Assembly (NCBI RefSeq): GCF_014357575.1
Contig: NZ_JACONW010000050.1
Span: forward strand, 1-35,586
Length of the DNA stretch: 35,586 bases
Source: Pseudomonas folii
GTDB taxonomy: Bacteria > Pseudomonadota > Gammaproteobacteria > Pseudomonadales > Pseudomonadaceae
Direction: 5' to 3'
Below, piece by piece: positions 25,221 to 34,067 of the stretch. Position numbers and translations under genes: made by a program. A model generated the notes under the pieces. That model had not been told where the DNA came from. It made no database searches and was given only the letters and a program-made list of their open reading frames with translations. Each line of letters begins with the position of its first letter. Position 1 is the stretch's first letter.

Positions 25221-26555
25221 TCAGGGTTTCCATTCCAGAATTTGCAGGGTCGGCTTGAGGGCCACGCTGACGCCTTGGGCCTGAGTATTGTCGGTACTGC
25301 CCACTTCGGTACGTGTACCGCTCAACGGATCGTGAATGACCGCGGATTTGATCGCCGGAAACGTCAGGGTCGTGCCCGTGGCACTCCAGAACATCAGCAG
25401 CCGTTTACCGTCGCTGCGGGTCCAGGGCACGGCATACAGATCGGCGGGAACTGCGCTGACGCCCGGCGGATCGGCAGGTTCCAGGCGCGGGCCGGTGATG
25501 GTCAGGAAGTTCTTCAGGGCGGTGTAGACCGGTTTCGGATTGCCTTGTAGATCCAACAGGCCATAAGCCTGATCCCGGGCGCTGGCGCGTTCGTCCAGAT
25601 CACTGAGGTTGAACAGGAAAATCCGTTGGTAATCCAGCGCGCTCATCAGTGCCAGGCGGCGCAGGGTGTAATCGGCCTGGCCTTGTACACCGATGATCGC
25701 CTGCATTTCCACCGGGCCGTTGTAGCTCGACCAGCCCCATTCGGTGGCCCACACCTGCTTGACGCCGTTGCTGTGCAGCAAGTTATTCATGGCGTTGGCT
25801 TTGACCAGAAAATCCCGGTCCGGGGGCGAGTCGCCTTCCGGATACTCTGAGTACGGGTGATAGGCGGCAACAATGTTGCGTGTACCCAAGCCGCGATCCA
25901 GCAGGGTTTGCAGCATGTAGCCGGAGGTACTGTGCATCTGGCTGTAGTAAGCCATGCCCGCAGTGACGATAGTCTTGTCCGGTTCGGCTTTGCGGATGGC
26001 ATCGGCCGTTGTCGTCAGCAGGGTGTCGTAGGCCACCGGGTCTTCTTTGGGCAACCAGATGATGTTGGGCTCGTTCCAGACCTGCCAGTTGTCGACTTGC
26101 GGATAACGCTGGGCCAGCGAGGTCATGCGTGCGGCAAACACGTTGAAATCCCGGGGCGGGTATTGGTCGCGGCTGGGCACGCCCTCAGGAGCGCTGCTGA
26201 CATAAGGCGCAGAGCCGACCAGATACGCGAGGATGTTGTAGTGGTGGGTGTTCATGGTCGCCATCGCGCCGTCCAGATCAACCAGGTCGAACTGATTCTG
26301 CTCGGGCTCGATGATCGGCCAGTGAATGGTCAGGCGCACCCAGTTGAGGCCCAGTGCATCCAGCTGATCCATCTGCTGCTGGTACATGGCGGGTGAAAAA
26401 TACTGAAACTGCGCGTTGACGCCCAGAAAGTCCTGCCAGACCACTGCGCGTGGTGCACGCAGGACGGTTGCCGCCTGAGCATCAGGTAGCCAGTCAGACA
26501 CCAGCGCCGAACAGGCCAGCGCACTGGCCAGCCACAAACCCGCTGCAGATTTCAT
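25221..26555 (-). CDS. pslG: PslG-like glycoside hydrolase (GH39-type)
   Basis: The frame is open from 26690, but the ATG at 26555 is preferred. It lies one base after the pslF stop, gives 444 aa (P. aeruginosa PslG is about the same) and yields a hydrophobic N-terminus (residues 5-29) ending DAQA. The TIM-barrel hydrolase shows Glu162 in WQVWNEPNIIWL as the likely acid/base. Glu272 in VWATEWGWSS is the likely nucleophile. The pair corresponds to the two catalytic glutamates of PslG. The enzyme cleaves psl polysaccharide in the periplasm and is tied to biosynthesis quality or release. Neighbours pslF and pslH are immediately adjacent. Confidence 0.92.
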   Translation of the reverse strand: MKSAAGLWLASALACSALVSDWLPDAQAATVLRAPRAVVWQDFLGVNAQFQYFSPAMYQQQMDQLDALGLNWVRLTIHWPIIEPEQNQFDLVDLDGAMATMNTHHYNILAYLVGSAPYVSSAPEGVPSRDQYPPRDFNVFAARMTSLAQRYPQVDNWQVWNEPNIIWLPKEDPVAYDTLLTTTADAIRKAEPDKTIVTAGMAYYSQMHSTSGYMLQTLLDRGLGTRNIVAAYHPYSEYPEGDSPPDRDFLVKANAMNNLLHSNGVKQVWATEWGWSSYNGPVEMQAIIGVQGQADYTLRRLALMSALDYQRIFLFNLSDLDERASARDQAYGLLDLQGNPKPVYTALKNFLTITGPRLEPADPPGVSAVPADLYAVPWTRSDGKRLLMFWSATGTTLTFPAIKSAVIHDPLSGTRTEVGSTDNTQAQGVSVALKPTLQILEWKP

Positions 26556-26556
26556 C

Positions 26557-27735
26557 TCAGTCGGCCTCGCATGCATGTTGGAACAACTGACGGAAGCGCT
26601 CGGCGGTCTGGCTCCAGACCCGCTGCTGCCCAAGGACGCGGGCCTGTGCGGCCCATTGCGTGGCCCGTTCCGGCACCGCGCAGACTTCATTCAAGGCCGC
26701 GCTCAGGGCCGCGACATTACCTTGAGGGAAAATCATGCCGTTACCGTGGGAGACTTCTTCGGCAAACGAGCGAGCATCGGAGGTGATCACTCCGCGCCCG
26801 CAGGCCACGGCCCACGACAGCGCGCCGCTGGTGCCGCGCAAATTACCCAGCAGCTTCAGTTTGCTGGATTCCCGGTAAGGCAAGACCATGACGTGGTGAG
26901 CCTGAATGACATCGGCGATGGTTTCGGCTGGCAGGTCCAGATTCCAGTCGATCACGTCGGTCAGTCCGAGTTGTTTGATGCGCAGGCGCAACTGGTCCAG
27001 GTAGCTGCCGGACGGACCAAATGCCATCTCCGGCTCGCTACCGCCGGCCAGGGTCAGGCGCACCCGCGAGCGTAACTGTGGCTGACGGGTGAACAGGTCG
27101 GCCATGGCATCCAGCAAGTCTTCGATACCCTTGCCGCGGTAGATGAAACCGAAGTACAGCAAGCGCATGGTGTGCAGCGGCGGCAGCGACACGGGCGTGA
27201 TGGGGAGATTGCCATGGGCAATGACTGCCATTTGTTCTTCGCGCAAGCCCATGCGCTGGCGCAATGCCAGGCCTCCAGCCTGAGTCAGCGTCACTAACCG
27301 GGTCATGCTGCGCGCCAGTTGGCGTTCTTCGCTTAGACACAACGGGTCGGCAAGGACCGTGGCGACTTCCGGCAGCGGCGAGGGCAGCGAACTCGCCAGT
27401 GACAGTGGCCAGGGCAGTTTTGCCCGGCGCCAGACCAGCCGCTCCGGATCATGCACTGTCGCCGTCAGCGGTAGCCGCGGGAAGCGTTGGCGCAAGGCGC
27501 GCAGGGCATGAAACTCTGCGAGTCGGCCGCCGCCGATTTCCGCATGGACCAGATCAATGCCTTGCCAATCGGTTTCAGCCACCCGGTGAACGGCGCGCGC
27601 CTGGTCGTTGCCGACGCCCGCAAGCGGCGTGCTGACCCGTACGCCAAGTTGCTCCAGCGCATGCTTGAGGTGCCCGGCGTAGTCGGCGATGCCGTTCTGC
27701 TCGGGCGGTAGTGGCGCGAGTAGGGCAATGTGCAT
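26557..27735 (-). CDS. pslF: PslF-like glycosyltransferase (GT4 type)
   Basis: This 392-aa GT-B glycosyltransferase begins MHIALLAPLPPEQNGIADYA, typical of the family's N-terminal acceptor loop. The second domain has LLYFGFIYRGKGIEDLLDAM (about 210-230) and the donor-site stretch HVMVLPYRESSKLKLLGNLR (about 288-307). Its ATG is one base after the pslE stop, and its stop is one base before the pslG ATG. Position and length (P. aeruginosa PslF is about 395 aa) support the name. It extends the lipid-linked psl repeat unit in the cytoplasm. Confidence 0.9.
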   Translation of the reverse strand: MHIALLAPLPPEQNGIADYAGHLKHALEQLGVRVSTPLAGVGNDQARAVHRVAETDWQGIDLVHAEIGGGRLAEFHALRALRQRFPRLPLTATVHDPERLVWRRAKLPWPLSLASSLPSPLPEVATVLADPLCLSEERQLARSMTRLVTLTQAGGLALRQRMGLREEQMAVIAHGNLPITPVSLPPLHTMRLLYFGFIYRGKGIEDLLDAMADLFTRQPQLRSRVRLTLAGGSEPEMAFGPSGSYLDQLRLRIKQLGLTDVIDWNLDLPAETIADVIQAHHVMVLPYRESSKLKLLGNLRGTSGALSWAVACGRGVITSDARSFAEEVSHGNGMIFPQGNVAALSAALNEVCAVPERATQWAAQARVLGQQRVWSQTAERFRQLFQHACEAD

Positions 27736-27736
27736 G

Positions 27737-29731
27737 TCAGCCTCGGTTCTGGAAGCGTTTGAGGTAATCCATCACGCGTTTTGGCACCTTGTAACGGCGG
27801 CGGTTGATGATGATGCCGTCGACTTTCTTGAACGCGGTATGCAGCGTTGCCAGTACGTTTTCCAGCATCGGCACGGTGGTTTCCTCCGCCTTGACGATCA
27901 GCAGGATCAGGTCGGAATCACGCAACAGGGCAAAGGCATTCTGGTTGCTGAAAATGCTTGAAGCATCAATCAGCAATATTTCACCCGGAACCGTCGGGCC
28001 AGAACCTTCGGTACGCACCCTGTAACCTTGTTCCTGCAGCAGGCTGGCAAGATGACCGATGACGAAGCTGACACCTTCGCCTTCGTGGGATGAGGTAAAC
28101 CCCAGTGCCAGGCCTTTCTCTGCCACCTGACGCAACGGCAGAGTTCCGTACAGCCTGTGCAGGCTGGCCGTGAACGCCGTATTGCGCGAGTCTTCTGCGT
28201 TGCCCAGTTCCTGGAGGCTGGTCCAGACCGGCACTCCGAAACGGGTCTCGATCTTGTCACCGTCGTGGATCCGTTGATCCAGCAGGTAGAAGAAGTACAT
28301 CGCCACCAGGCCCACCCCGACGCTCAACGGGAAAGCCATAAGCAACATCAACAAGCTTTTCGGGAAGACCCGGCTGGGGTTGTAAGTGGCCTGCTCGATG
28401 ACGGCAATGTTGCTGATCTGGCTGCGATCCAGCTCGCGGTCGATCCGCGCTTTCTCAAGGCTGCTGCTGTACAGGGCGAAGCTTTTCTCGGCGGCGTCCA
28501 GCTCGCCCTGCAGGCGGGACATCTCCGGCTCCAGATTCAGCGCCAGTTGACGGCTTTTTTCCCATTGCGCCAGTTGCAGGTTTTGCTGCGTCAACTGGGT
28601 TTGCAGGCGGGCGTAGCTGGCCTGCTGGTCGGCCAGCACGTTTTGCATCCGGTTGTAGATGGGGTTGGGGGTGATGCTTTCCGAGCGCTGGATGGTTGCA
28701 TCCTGCTGGGTCAGCAATGCTTTGAGGTTACTGATTTCCTGATTCAGCGCGCGAACCGGTGGCGCCGATTCCTTGAAGGAACGCAGCAGTTCCTGACGCT
28801 CGACTTCCTTGCCGTTGATACGGTTTTGCAAATCCTGACGGTTGGGGTTGAGGCTCAGTTCGCGACCGGCACTGACTGTTTTCGACTGCTGCCTGAGTTG
28901 CTCTTGCAGCTTGTCCAGGCCCGCCTTGGTGGAAGCAATCGAGCGCAGAGTGTTGTTGCGCTCTGTAGTCAGGTCATTAAGGCCCTGCGAAGTGTCCGCC
29001 AGGCGCTGGGCAATGCTCACCGCACCCAGTTGATTGAGGTACGTCTGGATTTGCTTCTTGTAACTGAGAATCCGCGCCTGAGTGGATTTGACTTCGGTTT
29101 CGTAGAATTGATAAAGACTGACGCGGCCGAGTACCCGGGTACGTTGCTGTTCGTACTCGGAAATCCAGGCTTCCAGAACATCCTTGGCGACCTTCGGGTC
29201 ATTCCAGGAAAAGGTCAGCTCCATCACCGCCGAGCCAGGGTCATGGCTGACTTTGAAGTTCTTCGACAGGTCCTCAGCCAGACGCTCCTCCGGCGAGCGC
29301 TTCTCGACCAGACCAATAAGCTGCAATGCACCTCGAAACACGGCAATGACCGAACCCACAGTATCCTTGAGCAGGTTCTTTACCGAGGCCAGAACACCTT
29401 GCTCCTGTTCGGCTTTGGAGATTTCAGCCAGGTATTTTTCGGCAACCGTGCGCATGATCGGCCGACCGGTCAGCATGCGTTCTTCGTCGAGAATCGGATC
29501 GCGCTGGGCGCTGGGAATCACGATCGCCTGACGGTCGGCGAACTCGATGGGCACGGTACTGCTGTCGCGACCGGGTTTTACCAGCAGCAGTGCGGTGGAT
29601 TCGTAGCGGTTGGGCAGTAAAAAGGCACCGAGCACGATGATGATGAAGGTCACCATGACGGTCAGTCGAACTTCATGTTTGAAAATGAAGAACAGGCGCA
29701 GCAGGTCGCGCAGTGAACGGATATTGATCAT
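27737..29731 (-). CDS. pslE: PslE-like Wzz/PCP chain-length protein with degenerate kinase-like domain
   Basis: This 664-aa inner-membrane protein has one TM helix near 22-40 and another near 455-485, enclosing a long periplasmic coiled-coil region (about 180-440). The second TM is preceded by a Pro-rich stretch typical of Wzz proteins. The C-terminal cytoplasmic part (about 530-655) resembles a BY-kinase/ParA fold: LGFTSSHEGEGVSFVIGHLA in the P-loop place and ILLIDASSIFS in the Walker A' place. The P-loop lysine is missing and there is no tyrosine cluster at the end. It probably controls chain length and export together with PslD. P. aeruginosa PslE is of nearly the same length. Confidence 0.9.
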   Translation of the reverse strand: MINIRSLRDLLRLFFIFKHEVRLTVMVTFIIIVLGAFLLPNRYESTALLLVKPGRDSSTVPIEFADRQAIVIPSAQRDPILDEERMLTGRPIMRTVAEKYLAEISKAEQEQGVLASVKNLLKDTVGSVIAVFRGALQLIGLVEKRSPEERLAEDLSKNFKVSHDPGSAVMELTFSWNDPKVAKDVLEAWISEYEQQRTRVLGRVSLYQFYETEVKSTQARILSYKKQIQTYLNQLGAVSIAQRLADTSQGLNDLTTERNNTLRSIASTKAGLDKLQEQLRQQSKTVSAGRELSLNPNRQDLQNRINGKEVERQELLRSFKESAPPVRALNQEISNLKALLTQQDATIQRSESITPNPIYNRMQNVLADQQASYARLQTQLTQQNLQLAQWEKSRQLALNLEPEMSRLQGELDAAEKSFALYSSSLEKARIDRELDRSQISNIAVIEQATYNPSRVFPKSLLMLLMAFPLSVGVGLVAMYFFYLLDQRIHDGDKIETRFGVPVWTSLQELGNAEDSRNTAFTASLHRLYGTLPLRQVAEKGLALGFTSSHEGEGVSFVIGHLASLLQEQGYRVRTEGSGPTVPGEILLIDASSIFSNQNAFALLRDSDLILLIVKAEETTVPMLENVLATLHTAFKKVDGIIINRRRYKVPKRVMDYLKRFQNRG

Positions 29732-29747
29732 GTCTTTTCCCTGACTT

Positions 29748-30548
29748 TTAGTTTTCGCTGCGCAGGTTGTAATTCACGCCGAAACCCAGTGACTTGGCGA
29801 AAGGGATCAGTTGGTTGAAATACAGATTTACGCCGTCGGCCTTGTCACCCACTGTTGACTTGGGCACGAACACCACATCGCCGCGCTGTAACAGCACCGG
29901 GCCACGGGGGCCGTCGTTGTCTGCCCAGAGCAGCTTGCTGAAGTCGAAAAAGTAAGTCTTGTAGAGACCGTTGTCTTCCTGACGAAGCAGGGCGACCATC
30001 GTCGCGTCCCCGTCATTGGCAACGCCTCCGGCACCGACAATCGCCTGAACCAGCGTGGTGGCAACCGTGGCGGAGAGGGCTGCCGAATTACGCACCGCGC
30101 CACCGACGAACACGGTATTACCGGGCGATTGCGAGATGTTGATGGTCATCGCAGTTTCGCGATAGACGTCCTGCAGCTTGCTCTGCAAATGTTCGGTCAA
30201 TTGCGGCAAGGTCATGCCGGCAGCCTGCACAGAGCCGATATACGGATAACTGAACGTCCCGTCGTTGAGCACCTGAAACAGGGTCAGTTCGTAGATGGAG
30301 TTCGCTGTAAAAGCGGAAATTGACGGTGCTTCGCCGGTGTTGCGCACGATCCGCAAGGTGTCACCGGGGCGCACGCGTTGCGGTGGCAAAGGCTTACCGG
30401 CGAGCGCGCGTCCTGCGGCTTTACCGGCTTCAATCTGTGCGGGGTCGTCGGGTAAACCCACGCGTGCCGGGGTGCTGCAGGCGCTGACCACTAACAGGCC
30501 CAGCACCAGCAAAATGTGTCTGACCGCCCCCAAACTCCTGTCTTGCAT
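29748..30548 (-). CDS. pslD: PslD-like polysaccharide export lipoprotein
   Basis: ATG 30548 is chosen over the in-frame ATG at 30581 because a GGGAG lies 8 bases before it and it gives a clean lipoprotein signal: a hydrophobic stretch followed by VSAC, with Cys24 as the lipidated residue. The 266-aa product has a Poly_export domain (about 60-150, starting VRPGDTLRIVRNTGEAPSIS) and SLBB-like repeats after it. It is a Wza-type outer-membrane secretion component working with PslE. It lies 16 bp before pslE and 145 bp after pslB. Confidence 0.9.
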   Translation of the reverse strand: MQDRSLGAVRHILLVLGLLVVSACSTPARVGLPDDPAQIEAGKAAGRALAGKPLPPQRVRPGDTLRIVRNTGEAPSISAFTANSIYELTLFQVLNDGTFSYPYIGSVQAAGMTLPQLTEHLQSKLQDVYRETAMTINISQSPGNTVFVGGAVRNSAALSATVATTLVQAIVGAGGVANDGDATMVALLRQEDNGLYKTYFFDFSKLLWADNDGPRGPVLLQRGDVVFVPKSTVGDKADGVNLYFNQLIPFAKSLGFGVNYNLRSEN

Positions 30549-30693
30549 GAATACAACTCCCGTTGCGGGTAAACCAATCATGTCGGCGGATTACCGCTGT
30601 CATCCCTGTTGCATGGTGCGTGCGTGCACAACGCGTGCCGCTCTAGAGGTATATCGTCAGGTGCGTCAATTTGGTTAATAAAATCCAGCCGGG
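30549..30693 (-). other. 145-bp gap where pslC lies in P. aeruginosa
   Basis: No frame that could encode a glycosyltransferase fits here, and no pslC remnant is visible. It is the longest gap inside the operon; the others are 0-16 bp or overlaps. It could hold a secondary promoter or the scar of a pslC loss. Confidence 0.5.
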
Positions 30694-32148
30694 TCAGGAG
30701 GCCTGGGTTGGCGCCGCTACCCGGCCATACACATCAGTGAACCGTACGATGTCGTCTTCGCCCAGGTACTCGCCGCTCTGCACTTCGATCATCACCAGAT
30801 CAATCACCCCCGGGTTGACCAGCCGGTGGGTATGGCCCGGTTTGATGAACGTCGACTCGTTGGTGTCGAGCATGAATTCCCGCTCACCGTTGGTAACGCG
30901 CGCCATGCCGCTGACCACGATCCAGTGTTCACTGCGATGGTGGTGCATCTGCAGCGACAGCGAGGCTTGCGGGCGAACCACGATGCGTTTGATTTTGAAA
31001 CGCTTGCCTTCTTCGAGCACGGTGTAAGTGCCCCAGGGGCGTGTGACGGTGCGGTGCAGGCGATAGGCATCGTGGCCCTGGCGTTTGAGTTCCTGAGCGA
31101 CGAACTTCACATCCTGACTGCGTGTGCCGTCTGCGATCAGCAGTGCATCCGGGGTGTCGATGATGATCAGGTCATTAAGGCCAACGCCGCCGACCATACG
31201 CTTGGAGTCGATGTAGCAATTGCTCACGTCATGCAGCACGGTCGGCCCGTTGCACTGGTTGCCCTGAGCATCGGCCGGCACCAGTTCACGTACGGCCTGC
31301 CACGAGCCGATGTCGTTCCAGCCCAGTTCGCAGGGCACCACCGCGACCTTTTGCGAGCGCTCCATCAAGGCATAGTCGATGGAAATATCCGGCGCCTTGG
31401 CGAACGATTCGCTGTCCAGTTCGATCTGCAACTCGTTATTGCCTTCCTTGCTGGAACTCAGTTCCAGGCAGGCTTTGACTGTTTCGAGTACTTCCGGCGC
31501 GTGCTTGGCGAATTGATGGAGCAGGCTGTCGGCACGCATGCAGAACATGCCGGCGTTCCACAGATGCAGCCCGCCATCCAGATACGCCTGGGCAGTGGCC
31601 GCATCCGGCTTCTCGACAAAGCGTGCAACCTGATAGCCATCACTGTTGAGCGACTGGCCTTTTTCGATATAACCGAAACCCGTTTCCGCCTTGCTGGGCA
31701 GAATGCCGAACGTGACCAGCCAGCCATCATCCGCCAGCACCTGGGCGGCCTGGACCGCTTTGGCAAATGCCGCCACATCGGCGATCAGGTGATCGGCAGG
31801 CAAGACCAGCAATTGCGCATCGTCGCCATATAACCTGGACACATGCAGCGCAGCCGCTGCCAGAGCGGGGCCCGTATTACGACCGAAGGGTTCGAGGATG
31901 AAATCCAGTTTTACCTTGGTTTTGTTGAGCTGGCGGTAGTCGTCAACCGTACGGAAATACACTTCGCGACTGGTCACGGTCAGCAGTCGCCCGACCTCAG
32001 GCAGGCCAACGGCCCGATTGAATGTTTTCTGCAGCAGGCTTTCGCCGTCACGAAGGCGCATGAAAGGCTTGGGCATGGCTTCGCGCGAAACCGGCCACAG
32101 CCGGGTACCGGCACCGCCGGCGATAATGCAGGGGATGAGGATGCTCAT
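30694..32148 (-). CDS. pslB: PslB-like mannose-1-phosphate guanylyltransferase / mannose-6-phosphate isomerase
   Basis: This 484-aa bifunctional enzyme of the AlgA/PslB/WbpW type supplies GDP-mannose. The nucleotidyltransferase half (1-290) has GGAGTRLWPVSREAMPKPF near 11-29, FILEPFGRNTGPALAAAALH and FVEKPD. The cupin isomerase half (about 340-475) has RPWGTYTVLEEGKRFKIKRI and HHHRSEHWIVVSGMA with the metal-binding His/Glu residues. The frame opens at a TTG (32151), but ATG 32148 overlaps the pslA stop by one base (TGATG) and follows GAGG at good spacing. The cytoplasmic product feeds mannosylation of the psl repeat unit. Confidence 0.94.
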   Translation of the reverse strand: MSILIPCIIAGGAGTRLWPVSREAMPKPFMRLRDGESLLQKTFNRAVGLPEVGRLLTVTSREVYFRTVDDYRQLNKTKVKLDFILEPFGRNTGPALAAAALHVSRLYGDDAQLLVLPADHLIADVAAFAKAVQAAQVLADDGWLVTFGILPSKAETGFGYIEKGQSLNSDGYQVARFVEKPDAATAQAYLDGGLHLWNAGMFCMRADSLLHQFAKHAPEVLETVKACLELSSSKEGNNELQIELDSESFAKAPDISIDYALMERSQKVAVVPCELGWNDIGSWQAVRELVPADAQGNQCNGPTVLHDVSNCYIDSKRMVGGVGLNDLIIIDTPDALLIADGTRSQDVKFVAQELKRQGHDAYRLHRTVTRPWGTYTVLEEGKRFKIKRIVVRPQASLSLQMHHHRSEHWIVVSGMARVTNGEREFMLDTNESTFIKPGHTHRLVNPGVIDLVMIEVQSGEYLGEDDIVRFTDVYGRVAAPTQAS

Positions 32149-33584
32149 CAATAAGCCTCGCGAGTGAAGAGCACTGCAGGAACAGTGCGCAAAAGGATGT
32201 AGATGTCGAACCAGACGGACCAGTTTTCGATGTACTCCAGATCGAATTCCACGCGCTTTTCGATCTTTTCCACGGTGTCTGTTTCACCACGATAGCCATT
32301 GATTTGCGCCAGGCCGGTTATGCCCGGCTTGACCCTATGGCGTGACGTGTACTCCTTCACCGCTTGCTCGAAGAGAATCCCGGCCGCTTTGGTGGCCGTT
32401 GCATGGGGGCGCGGTCCTACCATGGACATGCTGCCTGCAATCACATTGAACAGCTGAGGCAATTCATCCAGGCTGGTTTTGCGTATGAAACGCCCGACCC
32501 GTGTGACCCTTGCGTCATCCCGGGTGGTTTGTTGCGCTGCGGTTGCATCACTCTGGTGGTGATACATCGAGCGGAATTTGCAGACCTTGATCATGCGGTT
32601 GTTGTAGCCATAGCGGTTTTGCCAGAAGAACACCGGGCCGCGTGAGTCCAGCTTGATGGCAATGGCGATGGCCAGCATGACCGGCGACAACAACACCAGC
32701 GCCAGGCTCGACAGCAGCATGTCTTCCAGCCGCTTGAAGAAAGGGGACCAGCCGGAAAGGGGAACATCCGAGGCGTTGAACATCGGCAGGTTGGCGACTT
32801 CGGTGATCCGGTTGTGCGCGTGGCGGAAGGCGACCATATCCGGCACCAGCAGCACATTGACCGGCAACCTGCGCAGTTCACGGATAATGTAGTCCATGCG
32901 GTTTTCCGCCGACCAGGGCAGGGCGACCAGTACCTGAGTAACCTTTTCTTCGCGAATCAGACGTTCCAGATCGTCGCTGTTACCCAACAGCGGCAGCCCG
33001 GCCATGGTCTTGGGCAGCCGCCCGATCCGGTCGTCGATGAAGCCGCTGACTCCAGAGCGAATATCCTGATTGTCCAGCAGGTACTCGGCCAGCCGCTTGC
33101 CGTTCTCAGTGGCCCCCAGAATGATCGCGTTCTGCAGGAAGAAGCCTTTTTGCATCAGGTGCCTGAACAGCACCAGCATGAACAGTCGCTCGATGCAGAA
33201 CAGCGCAAGACTGGCGATGTACCACATCACCAGATGATCGTCGGTGAGGTAGTCGAAGAACGCCAGGGTCTTGTGCAGGAACAGCAGCAGGCAAAACGCG
33301 GCGGACCACGCCACGATAATCAGGCGGAAGCGCAGCGCGTTGCTGAACAGCGCTTCGGAGTAAACGCCGAGGGTCTGGAATATCAGGACGCACAGCAGCC
33401 CATAGAATCCCAATACCGCGAAGTAACTCTGCGGTACATCAGAAAGGCTTTCTCTGGAAAAAAGGAATACCAGCACGCCTGGCAGGATGCTGGTGATCCC
33501 GTGGGCAAGACGAATACCGAAAAGAAAATACACGATCAAACTGGTTCTGGTTTGCAGGAGGCTATTAACAGGCTGCAATCGCAT
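32148..33584 (-). CDS. pslA: PslA-like undecaprenyl-phosphate sugar-1-phosphate transferase
   Basis: This 478-aa membrane enzyme of the WcaJ/WbaP class has about four or five N-terminal TM segments (15-125) and a central nucleotide-binding-like domain (ILGATENGKRLAEYLLD near 153-170). The bacterial sugar transferase domain runs from about 285 to the end, with KLDSRGPVFFWQNRYGYNNR, KVCKFRSMYH, SLDELPQLFNVIAGSMSMVG and PRPHA. It starts assembly by loading the first sugar phosphate onto undecaprenyl phosphate. ATG 33584 follows GAGGAA. It is the first gene of the psl operon, and a FleQ-box-like site lies 71-84 bp upstream. Confidence 0.94.
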   Translation of the reverse strand: MRLQPVNSLLQTRTSLIVYFLFGIRLAHGITSILPGVLVFLFSRESLSDVPQSYFAVLGFYGLLCVLIFQTLGVYSEALFSNALRFRLIIVAWSAAFCLLLFLHKTLAFFDYLTDDHLVMWYIASLALFCIERLFMLVLFRHLMQKGFFLQNAIILGATENGKRLAEYLLDNQDIRSGVSGFIDDRIGRLPKTMAGLPLLGNSDDLERLIREEKVTQVLVALPWSAENRMDYIIRELRRLPVNVLLVPDMVAFRHAHNRITEVANLPMFNASDVPLSGWSPFFKRLEDMLLSSLALVLLSPVMLAIAIAIKLDSRGPVFFWQNRYGYNNRMIKVCKFRSMYHHQSDATAAQQTTRDDARVTRVGRFIRKTSLDELPQLFNVIAGSMSMVGPRPHATATKAAGILFEQAVKEYTSRHRVKPGITGLAQINGYRGETDTVEKIEKRVEFDLEYIENWSVWFDIYILLRTVPAVLFTREAY

Positions 33585-33654
33585 GACGCTTCCTCACTTC
33601 ATCGGTCCGTGACTACTTAGCTGCGATCCAGATACGAAGCGCTTTCAAGTTGAA

Positions 33655-33668
33655 GTCAATAAAATGTC
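33655..33668. promoter_or_regulatory. Candidate FleQ box upstream of pslA
   Basis: GTCAATAAAATGTC matches the published FleQ consensus GTCaNTAAAtTGAC at all but two positions. FleQ is the c-di-GMP-responsive regulator that controls psl and pel in P. aeruginosa. The site is about 70-84 bp before the pslA ATG. Confidence 0.5.
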
Positions 33669-33995
33669 CTTTCCTGACATGCTTGGTGAATATAGCCATT
33701 AATTTGGCTTCTGCACGTCATGTGATGCTGATTTTTACCGTTATTACAAAACGGGTGTAGACCTAATACTTTAGTGGTGTGAGTAATATTCCCAACTAAC
33801 GTGGGTATTCCCCTCATACGAGGGTATATCGGCAGTAAAGCTCAAGAGATAAGTAAAGTCATGGCGCAGATTTGATTTCTCTTCCGATTTTTTCCACTCA
33901 GAAGCTATACCCGCCGTCGCAAGATCCAGAATCCTCGATTCGATCTAACGTTTCCGGGGGGATCGCCAGTCTCGCTGGAGGCGTTAAAAAATTAT

Positions 33996-34016
33996 CCGTT
34001 TCAGACGGGCTTTTTT
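33996..34016 (+). terminator. Weak intrinsic-terminator-like element before yegS
   Basis: CCGT-TTCAG-ACGG forms a 4-5 bp stem followed by GC and six T residues. It could end a short leader or small transcript reading toward yegS. The stem is short, so confidence is low. Confidence 0.3.
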
Positions 34017-34067
34017 CTGTCTGTTGCGGTCAACATAGTGCGCATGAACTCAGGGGAGCGAGTAGCA

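Larger units (their letters stand above)
33585..34067. other. Divergent region between pslA and the YegS-like kinase
   Basis: This 483-bp AT-rich region holds a FleQ-box-like site (33655-33668) and a possible extended -10 for pslA (TATATT read on the minus strand, 33694-33689, preceded by GGC). There are GGGTAT repeats with a short hairpin (33803-33827) and a weak terminator-like element (33996-34016). A short frame at 33872-34129 is not supported as a gene. The region must hold the psl and yegS promoters. Confidence 0.55.

Noticed and set aside
26556..26690. Upstream extension of pslG
   Set aside because: It would overlap pslF by 134 bp and bury the signal sequence; ATG 26555 fits both family length and spacing.
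28157..29620. 487-aa open frame on the plus strand
   Set aside because: It is antisense to pslE, which has clear Wzz architecture and operon context; the frame has no ribosome site or motif.
30826..31833. 335-aa open frame on the plus strand
   Set aside because: It is antisense to pslB, whose catalytic motifs are intact.
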